64,000 nucleotides of DNA from Echria macrotheca. Its lineage: Eukaryota > Ascomycota > Sordariomycetes > Sordariales > Schizotheciaceae. The notes under the pieces are model-generated. The model made no database searches. It was not told the origin of the DNA and saw nothing but the letters and a program-made list of their open reading frames with translations. This document shows, one piece after another, positions 11,084 through 21,885 of this stretch (the stretch's first letter is position 1; every line of letters starts with the position of its first letter). Made by a program: the position numbers and the translations under genes. The DNA lies in contig MU839832.1 in the NCBI GenBank assembly GCA_030411725.1, positions 1,612,001 to 1,676,000 on the forward strand, read 5' to 3'.

Positions 11084-13142
11084 TCATTTGACCTTGCAAA
11101 GCTTCAGATTATCTTGCAACGCCCAGCCCTCGGAGCCCGTGCTCGCTTTGGCCCAGAAAACGTCGGTAGGGTCGTACTTTTGCTTAATCTTCAGGAGCTT
11201 CGGATAGACCGGGCCCCAGAAAGCGTCCTGCCAGTTCGGCTCATTGATATCGCCCTGTTGTACTTTGTCAGTTCAGTCCTTATCCGGATATTTCAGTTTT
11301 GATATCATAGTAGCAAAACATACCTCGTTCGGATACACCGCACTGTTCGGCGTCGCGTTTCGAAGCAGACCTCCCAGGTCGTACGTCACGCGGCGTTCGT
11401 GTTCCGCGCGCTGCTCGGCTGACTGGCACGGAGGCGGGATATACAGAAACACCTCGATATCCGCCGTATCTCTCCAAACCGGGTGGACGGCGCTGAGTTT
11501 CTGCTGGGGATCCTTGGCCCTGTGACCCGGGTTGACGAGATGTCCACCGAAGGCGACCTGGCCCGGATACCTGGCGCTCATGTCCCGATAAGCTTGGACG
11601 ATGTCGTCGCCTCGCTCCCGAATGTCTTTCTGTGAAATCATGCGGCCACCCCAGAAAGCACCGAGGCCGGAGGCGTGGTGTGTCGTCTCCCACATGGCGT
11701 TGTACAAATCACCAAACTTGGAGAACGTCTGGATCGGAGTCGTTGTGAAGGTGACGTTGGCAGCGCGGAGTTGGTCGAGGAGGGGATCGACGACCGCCTT
11801 CAACTCTGCTGCCGTCATGTTGGGCGCAACGAAAGGCTGCACCGTAAGTGCACCCTCGGACATCGAATACCACACGTACATCCCCTTCTCGGTGTACGAA
11901 GGGGCCATGGTGTACCACAGGCGTACTCCCTCCCAGAACCTGTCGCCCTCGTCGGTGATGTGCAGACTCATCCCGCTGACTGAAACGGTTGGGTATGTTT
12001 TGAAGGTCGCCGAGGTGACGATGCCAAAGGTGCCCATTCCACCACCCTTCAGGGCCCAGAAGAGATCGCTGTTTGTCTTGTCATCTGCGGTGACAATCCG
12101 GCCGTTTGCGAGGACAACCTCGAATGATACAGCGTGATCCGATCCTATAGTTCAGATTTTTTAGTTGACTTGCTGAGGTTCGTGGGCTGGACAGGTTGCT
12201 TACCGACACCGTAGATACCAGATAGTGGTCCCTGTCCGCCGCCCTGGACGAAGCCTCCCGCCATGCCGACTGTCTAGACTCACGGTTAGATCCGGGGGCA
12301 AAATCAAGCCATAGCCTGAACCTACCGGACACTCGCCACCAAGCACGTCAAGGTTACGAGCCCAAGCCTTGGGATAGACGTCCTGGAACATCACACCCGC
12401 GCCAATCTTGACCGTACCGCCGGTGTGACCATCGGGAAGCTTCTTGCTGTTAAACTCGATCGAGTTCAAACGATGCGTGTTGATGACCAGGGATCCCCAA
12501 CCTGCTGTGGTAAGTACTTATTCAATAAAGAGCGAGCAACCTTACCTGTCGATCGCCCCATAAAACAGTGACCGGTATTTCGAATGATGATGCGCAAGTT
12601 GTTCTTCCGTGCAAACTCAACACCGCTGGCAATGTCGCTTGCTCTCTCGGCGAGGATGGTGTAAACCGACAAGAAACCCTCCAGGCACACGTTGGAACAC
12701 CCAGCTGGGGATCCTGTTCCTGGTGCCGTCGTCGGGTCGCACGTGTTATTGCTCCAGACGGGCGTCATCGGGATATTCGCCTGGTCAGCCCTGTGAAACG
12801 CGGTCAGCAACAGCTAGGGGTTGCTATGCAGTTAAAACCGTGGACTCACATCCAGGTTGAGTTGGACCATTGCGCCGAGACGACGGCACATTGCGCAGGG
12901 TCCGCGGTGGGAATTCCGTTGAAGCTGGGATAGCACGCGGCACCGGGAGGGATAGCCTTCACGAGACGACCGCCGACGGTCCGGTTCAGGCTCGACCACT
13001 CCGGGTCACTCGGCCAGCACTTGTCGCCGGGATAACACTTGCATTTGGTCGACGGTGGTGCCGGGTTGCGGGCAAGGGGTTGGTATGCGTTGCACAGCCC
13101 GGCCAGGGCGACCGCCAGACTTGTCACCGCTGCTGTCTTCAT
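11084..13142 (-). CDS. Secreted FAD-linked oxidoreductase (berberine-bridge-enzyme-like)
   Basis: Six exons on the minus strand, 13142-12850, 12790-12546, 12501-12326, 12273-12204, 12144-11324 and 11254-11084, encode 591 residues. All five introns (44-69 nt) are GT-AG and join in frame. Residues 1-19 are a signal peptide. The PCMH-type FAD domain follows: His172 in RNTGHCF and Cys237 in GGECPTVG are the expected attachment points for bicovalent FAD. The BBE C-terminal motif appears as YDPTDVFW. The enzymes oxidise alcohols, sugars or secondary metabolites and pass electrons to O2, outside the cell. The residue after His172 is Cys where most relatives carry Asp. The exon 3 acceptor could lie three bases earlier, which would only add one residue. 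Confidence 0.88.
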
Positions 13143-14130
13143 CGTCAAACGAGCGGGATGAATCCGGGCAAGAGTAGAGGAACTAAAGCAGAGATCCCAC
13201 GAGGCGGCGCTGGGAGGTTTCCAGTCATTTATAGTACCATCCGCCAAGGTGCCTGCCCCGAGCTATGCCCTACCTGATGCTACCTCAGACCAGAATGCAT
13301 GGTCCCCCAAGACCTTAGGCCCGGACTGAATCAGCGATGACAAGACGGCCACTGGCCGAGTGAGAATATTCTATTCGGAGACCAGAAACCGGGAAACCAC
13401 TGCGGGTCGAGCGGGCTCGTCCGATCATGCATGAGCGGGCAGGTGGGTGGGAAATTGCCGAGCCAAATTTTCATCCTTGGGACCCAATTCGCTCCTTGCA
13501 TACGACCCCGTGGGTCATTGGCAGCTGACATTTGTGGAACGTAGGATTAAGGTAAGGAATGAGAATACTACGTCGGGGCGTTGGCGGTGCAGCTTTATTG
13601 CCTTATTTGTAGACGAGGGCGGGTGATGCCGCCAAGTGCTGCATGAAATCCAACGGGTACGGTGACGCTGACGAAGCGGATGTCTCCGTGAGTCCGTTGG
13701 TGTATCCGAAAACGAAAAGGCTGTAGGATTCTTGCATGGCATATCTCATCCTGAGCTAGGAAGTCTAAGGGTGTTGCAAGCATCCTGCATTCTAAGGTCG
13801 CTGATGACATGGGCTACTGGGTTAAGCAGCAACTGCTTGGAGGAGGGAATTGGTAATCCACCTCTTTATGTGTACGTAGCTCGAGTGGAAACCGCGAAAC
13901 GTGTTAGAGAAGCCAAGACCGGGGCTATGGGTGGGATTCTGGGTGAGTTAAATACCTAGGTACGTAGGAGTGAGATGCCGACAACAGTTCCTACCTAGGT
14001 ACCTTCATGTAGCAACCTGTCAGACATAAAATCAAAATCGTGTTAGCAAAAAAATCATCATTAATAGTATCTCTATGTGTGTGCCGGTGGTAGATACAGC
14101 GGCTATCGAACAAAGTCTTTCCATCATCTG
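13143..14130. other. Intergenic, FAD oxidase promoter side
   Basis: Holds the FAD oxidase promoter and two copies of the cctaggtac palindromic motif (13953 and 13991). No gene recognised. Confidence 0.45.
13228..13233 (-). promoter_or_regulatory. TATA box of the FAD oxidase gene
   Basis: The minus strand reads TATAAA 86 bp before the ATG at 13142. Confidence 0.55.
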
Positions 14131-15111
14131 TCACCGTCTCCAGCCCCATATCGGCTGTGGCTGATGGTAAGCAGGCGGGGGCTGGTAGGGGACCGGCGGC
14201 CCGTTCACATAGTAGACCGGACCGTTGTGGACTGTGCCCTGGTTACCGTATGCCGGGGGTTTGTAGTCGGCTGCCGGAGAGTCAGGCCGGCGACCGCGTC
14301 TCCTCCTCTGCCTTACCGCGACCCACGCACCGACAATCCCCGCAACTGCGGATACACTCCCGATCACGATGCCGATAATATCTGCTGTTTTGAGGCCGCC
14401 GTCTTTTCCGAGGTGTTAGTAACATGTGAGAACTTGACCGCCTGGAAGGACATACTGTTATCAGAAGAACCATCAGATCCCGATGAGCTACCACCGGCTG
14501 ACGAGCCAGACCCCGTCCCCGAGGACGATCCGCCGCTGTTTCCACTCTTTGTAGATGGGACCGGGGCTGCCCCGCCCTGGGTTGGCTGCGTCTGAGACCC
14601 GCCCGAGCTGGAGGATGTCGGATCGGTCGTGGTGTCGGCCGAACCGGGGGGGTTCTTGGTCAGGGTGACGCCGACGTATGAGCAGTAGAGTATCTCGTTA
14701 TCGCGCACAGCTACACCGTTACGCATCCCATATTAGTAGGTATCCTCGCCGAGTAGGCAGGGAACAAAAAGGGGCATTTGTTGGAGAGCACATACACTGG
14801 AAACCCCTCCCACACTCGGACTGAAGACAACTGACGACACTGGGATCGTCGTATGCATAGCAACCGCACGCCAAGGTCGTGCACTTGGTCGCCGCCGCTA
14901 TTTGCGGTTTGCACGTGTCCTTGGAGACATGTCAGTTCCATCATCCTCACCATCGAATGAATCATCCACGGCGTGGTTGCAGAACAGGGTCTGGTTGCAC
15001 ATCAGATGATCGTACCTCGCAGGGCTGGGTCTGAGCGATTGTGTGAACGACAAAAATCGCCGCCAAAAGTAGCCTCCTCGCTAACAGCAACGAAGACGTC
15101 GAGGAGTACAT
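14131..15111 (-). CDS. Secreted-type Cys-rich single-pass membrane protein
   Basis: Four exons on the minus strand, 15111-15016, 14919-14796, 14710-14456 and 14402-14131, encode 248 residues. The introns have CTGAC or CTAAC branch sites, and the third contains a perfect TTACTAACACC. Order of parts: signal peptide (about 1-27, ends HTIAQ), Cys-rich ectodomain (PCE, DTCKP, KCTTLACGC, SCLQSECG, ILYCSY), a Ser/Gly/Thr-rich stalk (about 85-155), one transmembrane helix (167-188), a basic stop (RQRRRR) and a Pro/Tyr-rich cytoplasmic tail. The layout is that of a cell-wall sensor or surface protein. I cannot name the family. Two other genes here (48100-49263 and 58156-59823) share the same overall plan. 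Confidence 0.75.
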
Positions 15112-15685
15112 CGTCGCGACTTCATAAACGAGGGGCAAAAAGTCGCGACGAGATGACGTTGTCGTGGTGGAATGATGGCGACGAGCAGAGTGCGGCTCAA
15201 CAGAGCCAAGAGAAATGGGCTTGAACTCTCTTTTTATGAGTCTGAGCCAAAGGCCCAGGGGTCCCTGGCGGTCTGTGTTGTCGTTTCCAGAGCGCCAAAC
15301 CGTTTCAGGGAGCCACCTTGACCATTTTGGGGGTTAGCTGGCAATATTTCGCAGGGGTCGGCCACCTTGTGCTCCAATGACGGTGGGAGACGCGCTGGTG
15401 GCGTTGCATTCTGTATCAGACCCGGTCGTTGCGGCTGAAGAAAAGGGGTGGGGTTGGCCGGTGCAGGTGACCTCCGATGGGGGGCATGGCCTCTTCCGGT
15501 CTCCGACAAATGCCACGGGCCCTTGATAAAGGGCCCAGACGGTTTGCAAGTCCTTTCTACCTAGGTACGCCTGAAATCACGCATCGTGGCGTAGTTATAA
15601 ACGACGAGCCTTGTTCGAGACTATATCTCCTCTCTGCTTTTACCAGGCGTCAAGGCGGTGTCTGATTCTATAGGTAGGTACCCAT
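15112..15685. other. Intergenic, nothing recognised
   Basis: Contains the ctacctaggtacg and taggtaggtaccc motif copies (15556 and 15671). No gene recognised. Confidence 0.45.
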
Positions 15686-16075
15686 CTACGGACTTGGAGT
15701 CTTCTTGCCAGTGAGCCTCTCGAGTTGGTCCAGAAATGCCTGCAGGTCACGGTGGTGAAGCGAGAATGTCCTTGAGACCTTCAGCCTGTGTGGCCGGGCT
15801 AGGTGCAAAAATTGGATTCCCATGATGGGCTCCAACGAACCGTCGGGGTCCTTCATCCCCGGATGCTGCTTCATCTCGTAGGATGACGTGATGGTAAACC
15901 GATCGCCGGGGACGATTTTGCCGATATGGGCACTACACTGGGATATGGAGGATACGTGCAAGATGTGCTCGCCAGTGCCGTGATCATGATGATGCCCGTC
16001 TCTTTCCTCGTGAGAAACAAATCCCTCGGTCTCGCCGTAGCCGGGGATGCTTTCGCATACCAACTTCCCGTTCAT
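15686..16075 (-). pseudogene. 5'-truncated SURNod19-like gene fragment
   Basis: The 129 codons match, from memory, only the C-terminal part of fungal SURNod19-like secreted proteins: NGKLVC near the start, a HILHVSSISQC segment, a GD-x-F-T turn and the ending SLEPIMGIQFLHLA. Relatives are several hundred residues with a signal peptide and an upstream GG-H-x-H-DGG region. Upstream on this strand I find only a possible acceptor (TTTCACAG near 16095), then the tRNA-like array. I find no exon for the missing N-terminal two thirds. It may be a remnant cut by rearrangement at the array, or the C-terminal exon of a gene whose 5' exons I failed to see. Confidence 0.5.
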
Positions 16076-16292
16076 CGTTTCGGGCTTAAAGCAACTGTGA
16101 AATATCTGACGTTGTCTTTTGCTCGTCTCTTAGGTTGATAGTGGACTCCTGTCATCGGTACGGGTTTAGGGAGCGTGGTGTGTACTGTGTAGAGCCTGGC
16201 ACCAAGGTAATGCCAGAACAACAAGGATGGACGCGTGGGGTGTCTGCCAGCGGCACTCGGAGGTATTAGGCCTATCAACAACATCCCAAGAT

Positions 16293-16406
16293 GGGCGGGT
16301 AGCGCAGTGGTCAGGGTGTTCCTGGGCGTTTCAGCGTTGCTTTCTTCCCTAGGTACCTCTCTTCAACGTTCAGCGAAAGACCTGGGTTCGAATCCCAGCC
16401 CGCCCA
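16293..16406 (+). tRNA. tRNA-like Pol III gene L1, anticodon unassigned
   Basis: The acceptor GGGCGGG pairs with CCCGCCC (7 bp). An A-box-like TAGCGCAGTGG, D-loop AGTGGTCA, T arm CTGGG/CCCAG and B box GGTTCGAATCC are intact, and a T-run follows. The anticodon position holds a long arm (TTC/GAA, then CTGGGCGTT with AACGTTCAG). No standard anticodon loop with T33 can be drawn. Confidence 0.5.
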
Positions 16407-16480
16407 AGCATTTCTTTTTAGCTATGTCAGCATCAGGTAACGGGGTATTTAGTCTCAAACTGCATTACCGTATTCAGTGA

Positions 16481-16596
16481 GGGCGGGTAGCGTAGTGGTC
16501 AGCGCATTCCTAATCGTTTCAGCGTTTGTTTGTTTTCTTGATTATTACTTTCTCGGCGTTTAGCGAAAGACCTGGGTTCGAGTCCCAGCCCGCCCA
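16481..16596 (+). tRNA. tRNA-like Pol III gene L2, anticodon unassigned
   Basis: Same acceptor, D and T arms as L1, B box GGTTCGAGTCC and a TTTTTT terminator. The extended arm is CTAATCG with CGTTTAG and has one mismatch. D-stem GCGT/GCGC shows G-C and G-T exchange relative to L1. Confidence 0.5.
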
Positions 16597-16683
16597 AGCT
16601 GTTCTTTTTTGCTACGTCACAGCGTCAGGTAACGTGGGTATATAGTCTTAATCTCCAGTACCCTACTCAGTAAAAACTCCAAA

Positions 16684-16800
16684 GGGCGGGTAGCGCAGTG
16701 GTCAGCGTGTTCCTGAGCGTTTCAGCGTTATTTTCTTCCCTAATAAGTACCTCTCTTCAGCGTTTAGTGAAAGACCTGGGTTCGAATCCCAGCCCGCCCA
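16684..16800 (+). tRNA. tRNA-like Pol III gene L3, anticodon unassigned
   Basis: Intact acceptor, D arm, T arm and B box GGTTCGAATCC. A run of about nine T follows within 10 nt. The extended arm is CTGAGCGTT with AGCGTTTAG. Confidence 0.5.
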
Positions 16801-17050
16801 AGCTCTTTTTTTTTACAATGTCAGAATTAGGTAACACTAGGCAGGAGTACCCAGACAAGATGGAAGGCACGCATGGACCCAGGCCCTGTATTTAGCCAGC
16901 TCTTAGGGTCCATTTTCCTCCTCTACAAAACAAACATTATTACATGCACTTTAGAGGGCTGCCGCCTCTACAGTTAAGTCTTAAGCACTATCAACCATAC
17001 AGCTTTAAAACCAATTCTATGGCATGCCAGACCAAATAATATGGAAATTT

Positions 17051-20000
17051 GGTATATATTGTCGGATTCTGGGTCTTTTGCCAAAAAATAAATTATATAT
17101 CAATTAGTAGTACTAGCCTAACCGGGGTATTATTTCTTCTATTAATTTATTTTTACTTAACGTAGATTATAAAGTAGGAAAATAAGATAAATAATTTTAT
17201 TACGTAAATAGTAATATTTTTTTATAAGATTTAGGTAGTTTCTAAAAAACTCTTTAAATATTTTAAACTAATTTATAAAAATTATTTCTTTAAGTAAAAC
17301 TTTGCTAAGATATATAAAGATAAAATTTATCTAAAAAACGAAATATTTTTTTACTATTATTAATATTAATATAATTTACTAAAAGGCTAAATATACTATA
17401 AAAGTAAAAATCTTATTATAATTTAATCCTTTACGCTATATAAATTTATACGTTATAATCTAAGCTTTATAATAAGTAGTTACGTTTAAGCTATTAGGTT
17501 TTTTACGTAATATTTACTTTATAATTAGTAATTTAAGTATTTTAACGTTTATACGCTTTACTTTTTTATATGTAATAAATTTAAAGATTTTACGCATTAA
17601 AACGTTAGCAATTTCCTTATAGATTTTCTTCCGCTAGTTTAGCTACTTTTTACTATATTTAATATTATTAAAAGTATTTATTATATAGCTAAAACAAATA
17701 TAAAACTCTTAATCCTATAGGAAAATGTTAAGTTATTTTAAAATATATTAAAATTAAGTGTTTTTTTTATAGGTTTATATTTATAAGTAAAAATTTAAAT
17801 CTTCTTTTAAATTATTATTAGAATTTATTTTATTAAAATTATTGTTTATTACGCTATTAACCTACTGGTTGATTAAGATTATTATAAAGGTTTTTAATAT
17901 AAAGATATTATATTTTTCCCTTTTGGCGTAATAATACGAGTATAGTTTTCCCCAAATTATAAAAAGTATATTCATTACGCCGTAATCTAATTATATTATA
18001 TTGGAATCCGTAAAGGGTATATTTATTATACCGTAATTAAACTATATTACGTTAAAATATATAAAAAGTATACTAATTGCGTTAATTTACCGGGTTTTTT
18101 TTCTAAAGTAATAGTAAACGTATTTTAGAATAAAGTAGATAATTTTATTAATATTAACCTTAATCTCCCTTTAATTGCGAAAATCTTTATAAAAGATGAT
18201 ATAAGGGGTAATTATTACCTTTAACTTATTAATAACCTAAATTTTATATATATAATAATTATTATATTTAAGTAAAATACCCTTTTAATCGCGTAACGCT
18301 ATTTTACAAAATATTTTACGCTTTTACGCCTTAATATAAATAATTATTTTGTTACTAATAATTTAATAGTACTTATAAGTAAATTAATTATTTTTATTAG
18401 GGTAAATATAATTATAATAAGTTTAATATAGAGTTTTGTTAGTAACGGTAATGGTAAAGGTAATATTAGCGATTTTAACGTTTACCTTTAAAAAAAAGTT
18501 TTAAAATACTTTTAGGATTTATATTTATATTTTTATTTACTTATTAATTACTTAAATAACGTTAATTTTATATTTTAAAACTTTATTTATGTATTAATAA
18601 TATAAAGCGGAAAGTATAAGTTTTGTACCTTTTTATTTATATTTGTAATTAAGGCCTTTGTTTTTTCCAAATTTTCTATTACCGTTAAGCTAGATTTTTT
18701 TTTTTTTTTTTTTGTTTTTAGCTTTATTTTGTTAATTTATAATATAATTACGTTAATAATATATTTTTTCTCTTTTAAAAAGGTGATTTTTTACTTATGT
18801 ATAATATTATTTATAAGGAGCGTATAATACTTTTAACCGTTAATTAATTTTAGTTTAATTATTTTACAATTAATATATATATTTTATTTAAAAATAATCT
18901 TTTACTATTATAGGTTTTTAAAGGGGATATAAAATTTAAAACCAAAATCGTAAGCTTTATAAAATATTACCGTAAACTTTTTAAAGTTAAAAGAAATTTC
19001 TATAGTTATTTTAATAATTTTATATAAATATTTAAAGCTAAAGTAGTTAAATTTATAATATTAAATTTATTATTATTTTAATTTAATTAATATAATTTTT
19101 TATAAGGTAAGAATTTAACGCTTTATAATACTATAAATATAAAAAAAGAAGCCTTTAGCGTTAATATTAATTATTATTAGTATTTTTCCTTTAAATATTA
19201 TAATATTATTATCCTAAAGGCTTTTACTTACGTAATATAAATACTTACCATTAAAAATATTAATTAAAAATATTAAAATAAAAACGGTATAAACGTACTT
19301 TATTTAGTTCTTTTACCCTTACGGTCTAATAATTAAGGCTCTTACTAGTTTAATATATATAGGGTAGATTATTTCTCTTTTTATAATAATAGAAAGTTAC
19401 TTTAAAATTTACGTAAACTTTCCAAAAATATATTACTTTTTATTATTAACTATATATAAATTTACGTTTATATTAAATAATTAGTAATTTTAATATACTT
19501 ATATTATAATATTATTAAAGTTATTATATATATTAATAATAGTAAAGGTAAAATTTTCCCTTATAGTAAAATCGTTACTAGTTAGCTATTAATTATTAAA
19601 GTTCTTATTTTACGTTTTTAAACCTAATTATATTTAATAATACTAGTAATTAGGTTTTAAGTATAAGTTTACGATAAATTAGTTGTAAATAGTAAAAATC
19701 TCCGAGATAATTTTAAGGTTAATATGGGAATTATATTAGTAAAATTTCCCTATAAATATAGTCAAAGCTAAAATTAAATTTTTACTAGTTTAATATAATA
19801 TTAATAATTTAAAGGTAAAATTAAAATTATTTAAAGGTTTTTTTAGGTTTTAATACTTTTATTTTTAATAGCTTAGTTTATTATAGTTTTTATAATTTCC
19901 TTTTCTAATAATTAAATTATTTTTACGTTTATTATTAGGTTTTAGTATTTTTTTAATTTTACGCTTATTTTTATTATTTTAAATAACTTTTACGTTATAG

Positions 20001-21236
20001 GTTTTTTTGTTACTTTTAATTAATAGCTTAATATAAATTTTATTAAGGAAGTTTGTTTAAATATACGTAAGTGTATATTATTTTAACTTATTACGTAATT
20101 TAATATATATTTATACCGTTTAGTTTAATAATTTATTTTTAATATTTATAATAAAAATTGCTCTAATTAATTTTTTGGGAATAGGTATATTAACTTTTTA
20201 AAGCTACTTTATCGTATTTTTAAATTATTTAACGTAGCTTTAACTATTTCCGTTTATATAGGTTATATTAGTTAAACTTTGTATAAGGTAAACTAAATAA
20301 TAAGTTTAACGCAGTAATAAATAAATTTGAAATTGTTAAGAGATTAATAGCCGTTTGTAAAGTTAAAGTAGGCGAAATATAGGGATATTATAATTTAGAT
20401 AAGCTATAAGGTAAGTTTAATATTGTTTTTATTATTAAGTTTTTACTTTTTATTTTATTTATTAGTAATTATAAAGTTTTTAATAATGTTATACTAGGTT
20501 TTAAAGTTTTTTTTACCTTTAAGTTATATAGTTTTAGGAATTTTAAAAGGCTTTTAAATAATAAAAAAACCTATATTTTTAAAAGCGATTGGGGATGTGT
20601 TTTAAGCTGTAAATTTGGCCGAATTAGTGTTTAGGAGGAGTTTAAACAATAAATTAGATTTTAAAATAGTAATTTTAGTAAAATTGATATTTTTTTCTTT
20701 TTTCGATAGTTTAGTAACTAAGTTATTATTAATTATTATAATATTAGTAAGGTTTTATTTTATTGGGTTGTTGTTTGGGATATTAAATTAAGTGAACCTT
20801 TACTATTACTTTTTTACTTTTTTATTAAGTATATATTGGGTTTTATATAAAATAGGGCGTATTAGGTTTATTTTCTTTTTAAACTTTATTATATTATTAT
20901 TATTTACTAGTTTAGTAGTGAAAGGGTAAGGTTTGTAAAGATATTTAGCTATTGCTAGTAACTGATTTTTTTTGCGATAAAGATCTTTTTAGTTAATTAA
21001 ATTGGGCTTATAACCTATTAAATTTTGGGTTTTTTATTAGGGAATAGATTATGTGTTAATTAGTGGTATTAGCTTAATTAGGGTATTAGTTGGGCTAAAT
21101 TTATTTATATTTATTTTATTTTTTTATTTTTAAATATTTTTATCTTTTTAATTAAGTCCTTTTTAACTTAGTTATATATTTACTTGATTTAGTCGCCTGT
21201 AAGTAAATAAAGAGCTTTAAGGTGTCTTGTATTACT
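17051..21236. repeat. AT-rich RIP-type island
   Basis: About 4.2 kb made mostly of A and T with many TpA steps (taatatta, ttataa, tatata). No open frame of 60 codons occurs in any of six frames, in sharp contrast to the GC-rich flanks. This is the expected remains of transposon sequence mutated by repeat-induced point mutation (CpA to TpA). No transposase, reverse transcriptase or terminal repeat can be recognised any more. Size alone would fit one retroelement or several nested ones. Such islands are normally heterochromatic. Confidence 0.85.
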
Positions 21237-21365
21237 AGCGGCCCTTGGGCCTTTGCCCATCAGGGTGCCTGCATCTTCATATATATATTTATCGAGATGG
21301 GGTGTTATGCTTGAATGCATCACGCAGGGCGGTACGCATTTCCCCCTCTCATATTCTCAGACCCA

Positions 21366-21498
21366 AGTCACGGCCCTGGCTGGGGGTCGTGCTGGCATAT
21401 ATCCACAGTTAGGATTCTGAGGTGCTGACCTTAGAATTCTGGCAATTCTTTTGGAAGGTTGGCTTAATGGGTGTGGGTTTATTGCCCAACCGTCACAA
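21366..21498 (+). repeat. 133-bp direct repeat, copy 1
   Basis: Aligns without gaps to 21753-21885. The four differences I found are all transitions, with T or A in this copy where the other has C or G. This copy is the one nearer the AT-rich island. It is followed by a B-box-like gggttcgagccc at 21518. Confidence 0.8.
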
Positions 21499-21752
21499 TT
21501 CTAAGGTCAAACGCCCTGGGTTCGAGCCCTAGTAGTGTCAACCAACCTACCAACGTACCCAACTTCCGGCGTAGAAAAAGCGATCAGCCCGGGCGAATGG
21601 TTAAATAAAGTGCAAGGTGTGGGCAGAGTTAGGGATTCTATATATTAGTAATCGATAGGCTGCCTAGTGCCCCCGTACAGAGCGCTCCCCGGATTACTCG
21701 TCGGCCCCGGGGGGGTCGGTTCGGGGGCGAACCGCTGGTGCGATGGGGGGGT

Positions 21753-21885
21753 AGTCACGGCCCTGGCTGGGGGTCGTGCTGGCATATATCCACAGTTAGG
21801 ATTCTGAGGTGCTGACCTTAGAATTCTGGCAATCCTTTTGGAAGGTTGGCTCAATGGGTGTGGGTCTGTTGCCCAACCGTCACAA
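21753..21885 (+). repeat. 133-bp direct repeat, copy 2
   Basis: Second copy of the 21366-21498 sequence, 387 bp downstream and in the same orientation. The sequence after it diverges completely from that after copy 1. Confidence 0.8.

Larger units (their letters stand above)
16293..16800 (+). repeat. Left tandem array of three tRNA-like units
   Basis: Three head-to-tail units start at 16293, 16481 and 16684 (spacing 188 and 203 bp). Each unit is about 115 bp with a spacer sharing gtcag and catcaggtaac-like blocks. All copies are on the plus strand. TATA-like tatttag and tatatag sit about 40-45 bp before the second and third units. The AT-rich RIP island starts some 250 bp downstream. Confidence 0.8.

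Noticed and set aside
16293..16406. Ordinary intron-containing tRNA gene with anticodon GCG or TCG
   Set aside because: Placing the anticodon after TTCCT would need A or G at position 33, which is an invariant U, and the stem has a bulge; left unassigned.
16293..16800. CRISPR array reading of the tandem repeats
   Set aside because: The units are about 115 nt with tRNA arms and Pol III signals in a eukaryotic genome; not short repeats with equal spacers.
21456..21540. Possible tRNA gene (A-box-like tggcttaatgg and B-box-like ggttcgagccc)
   Set aside because: The T stem forms but the acceptor ends do not pair with correct spacing; the first half is part of the 133-bp repeat.
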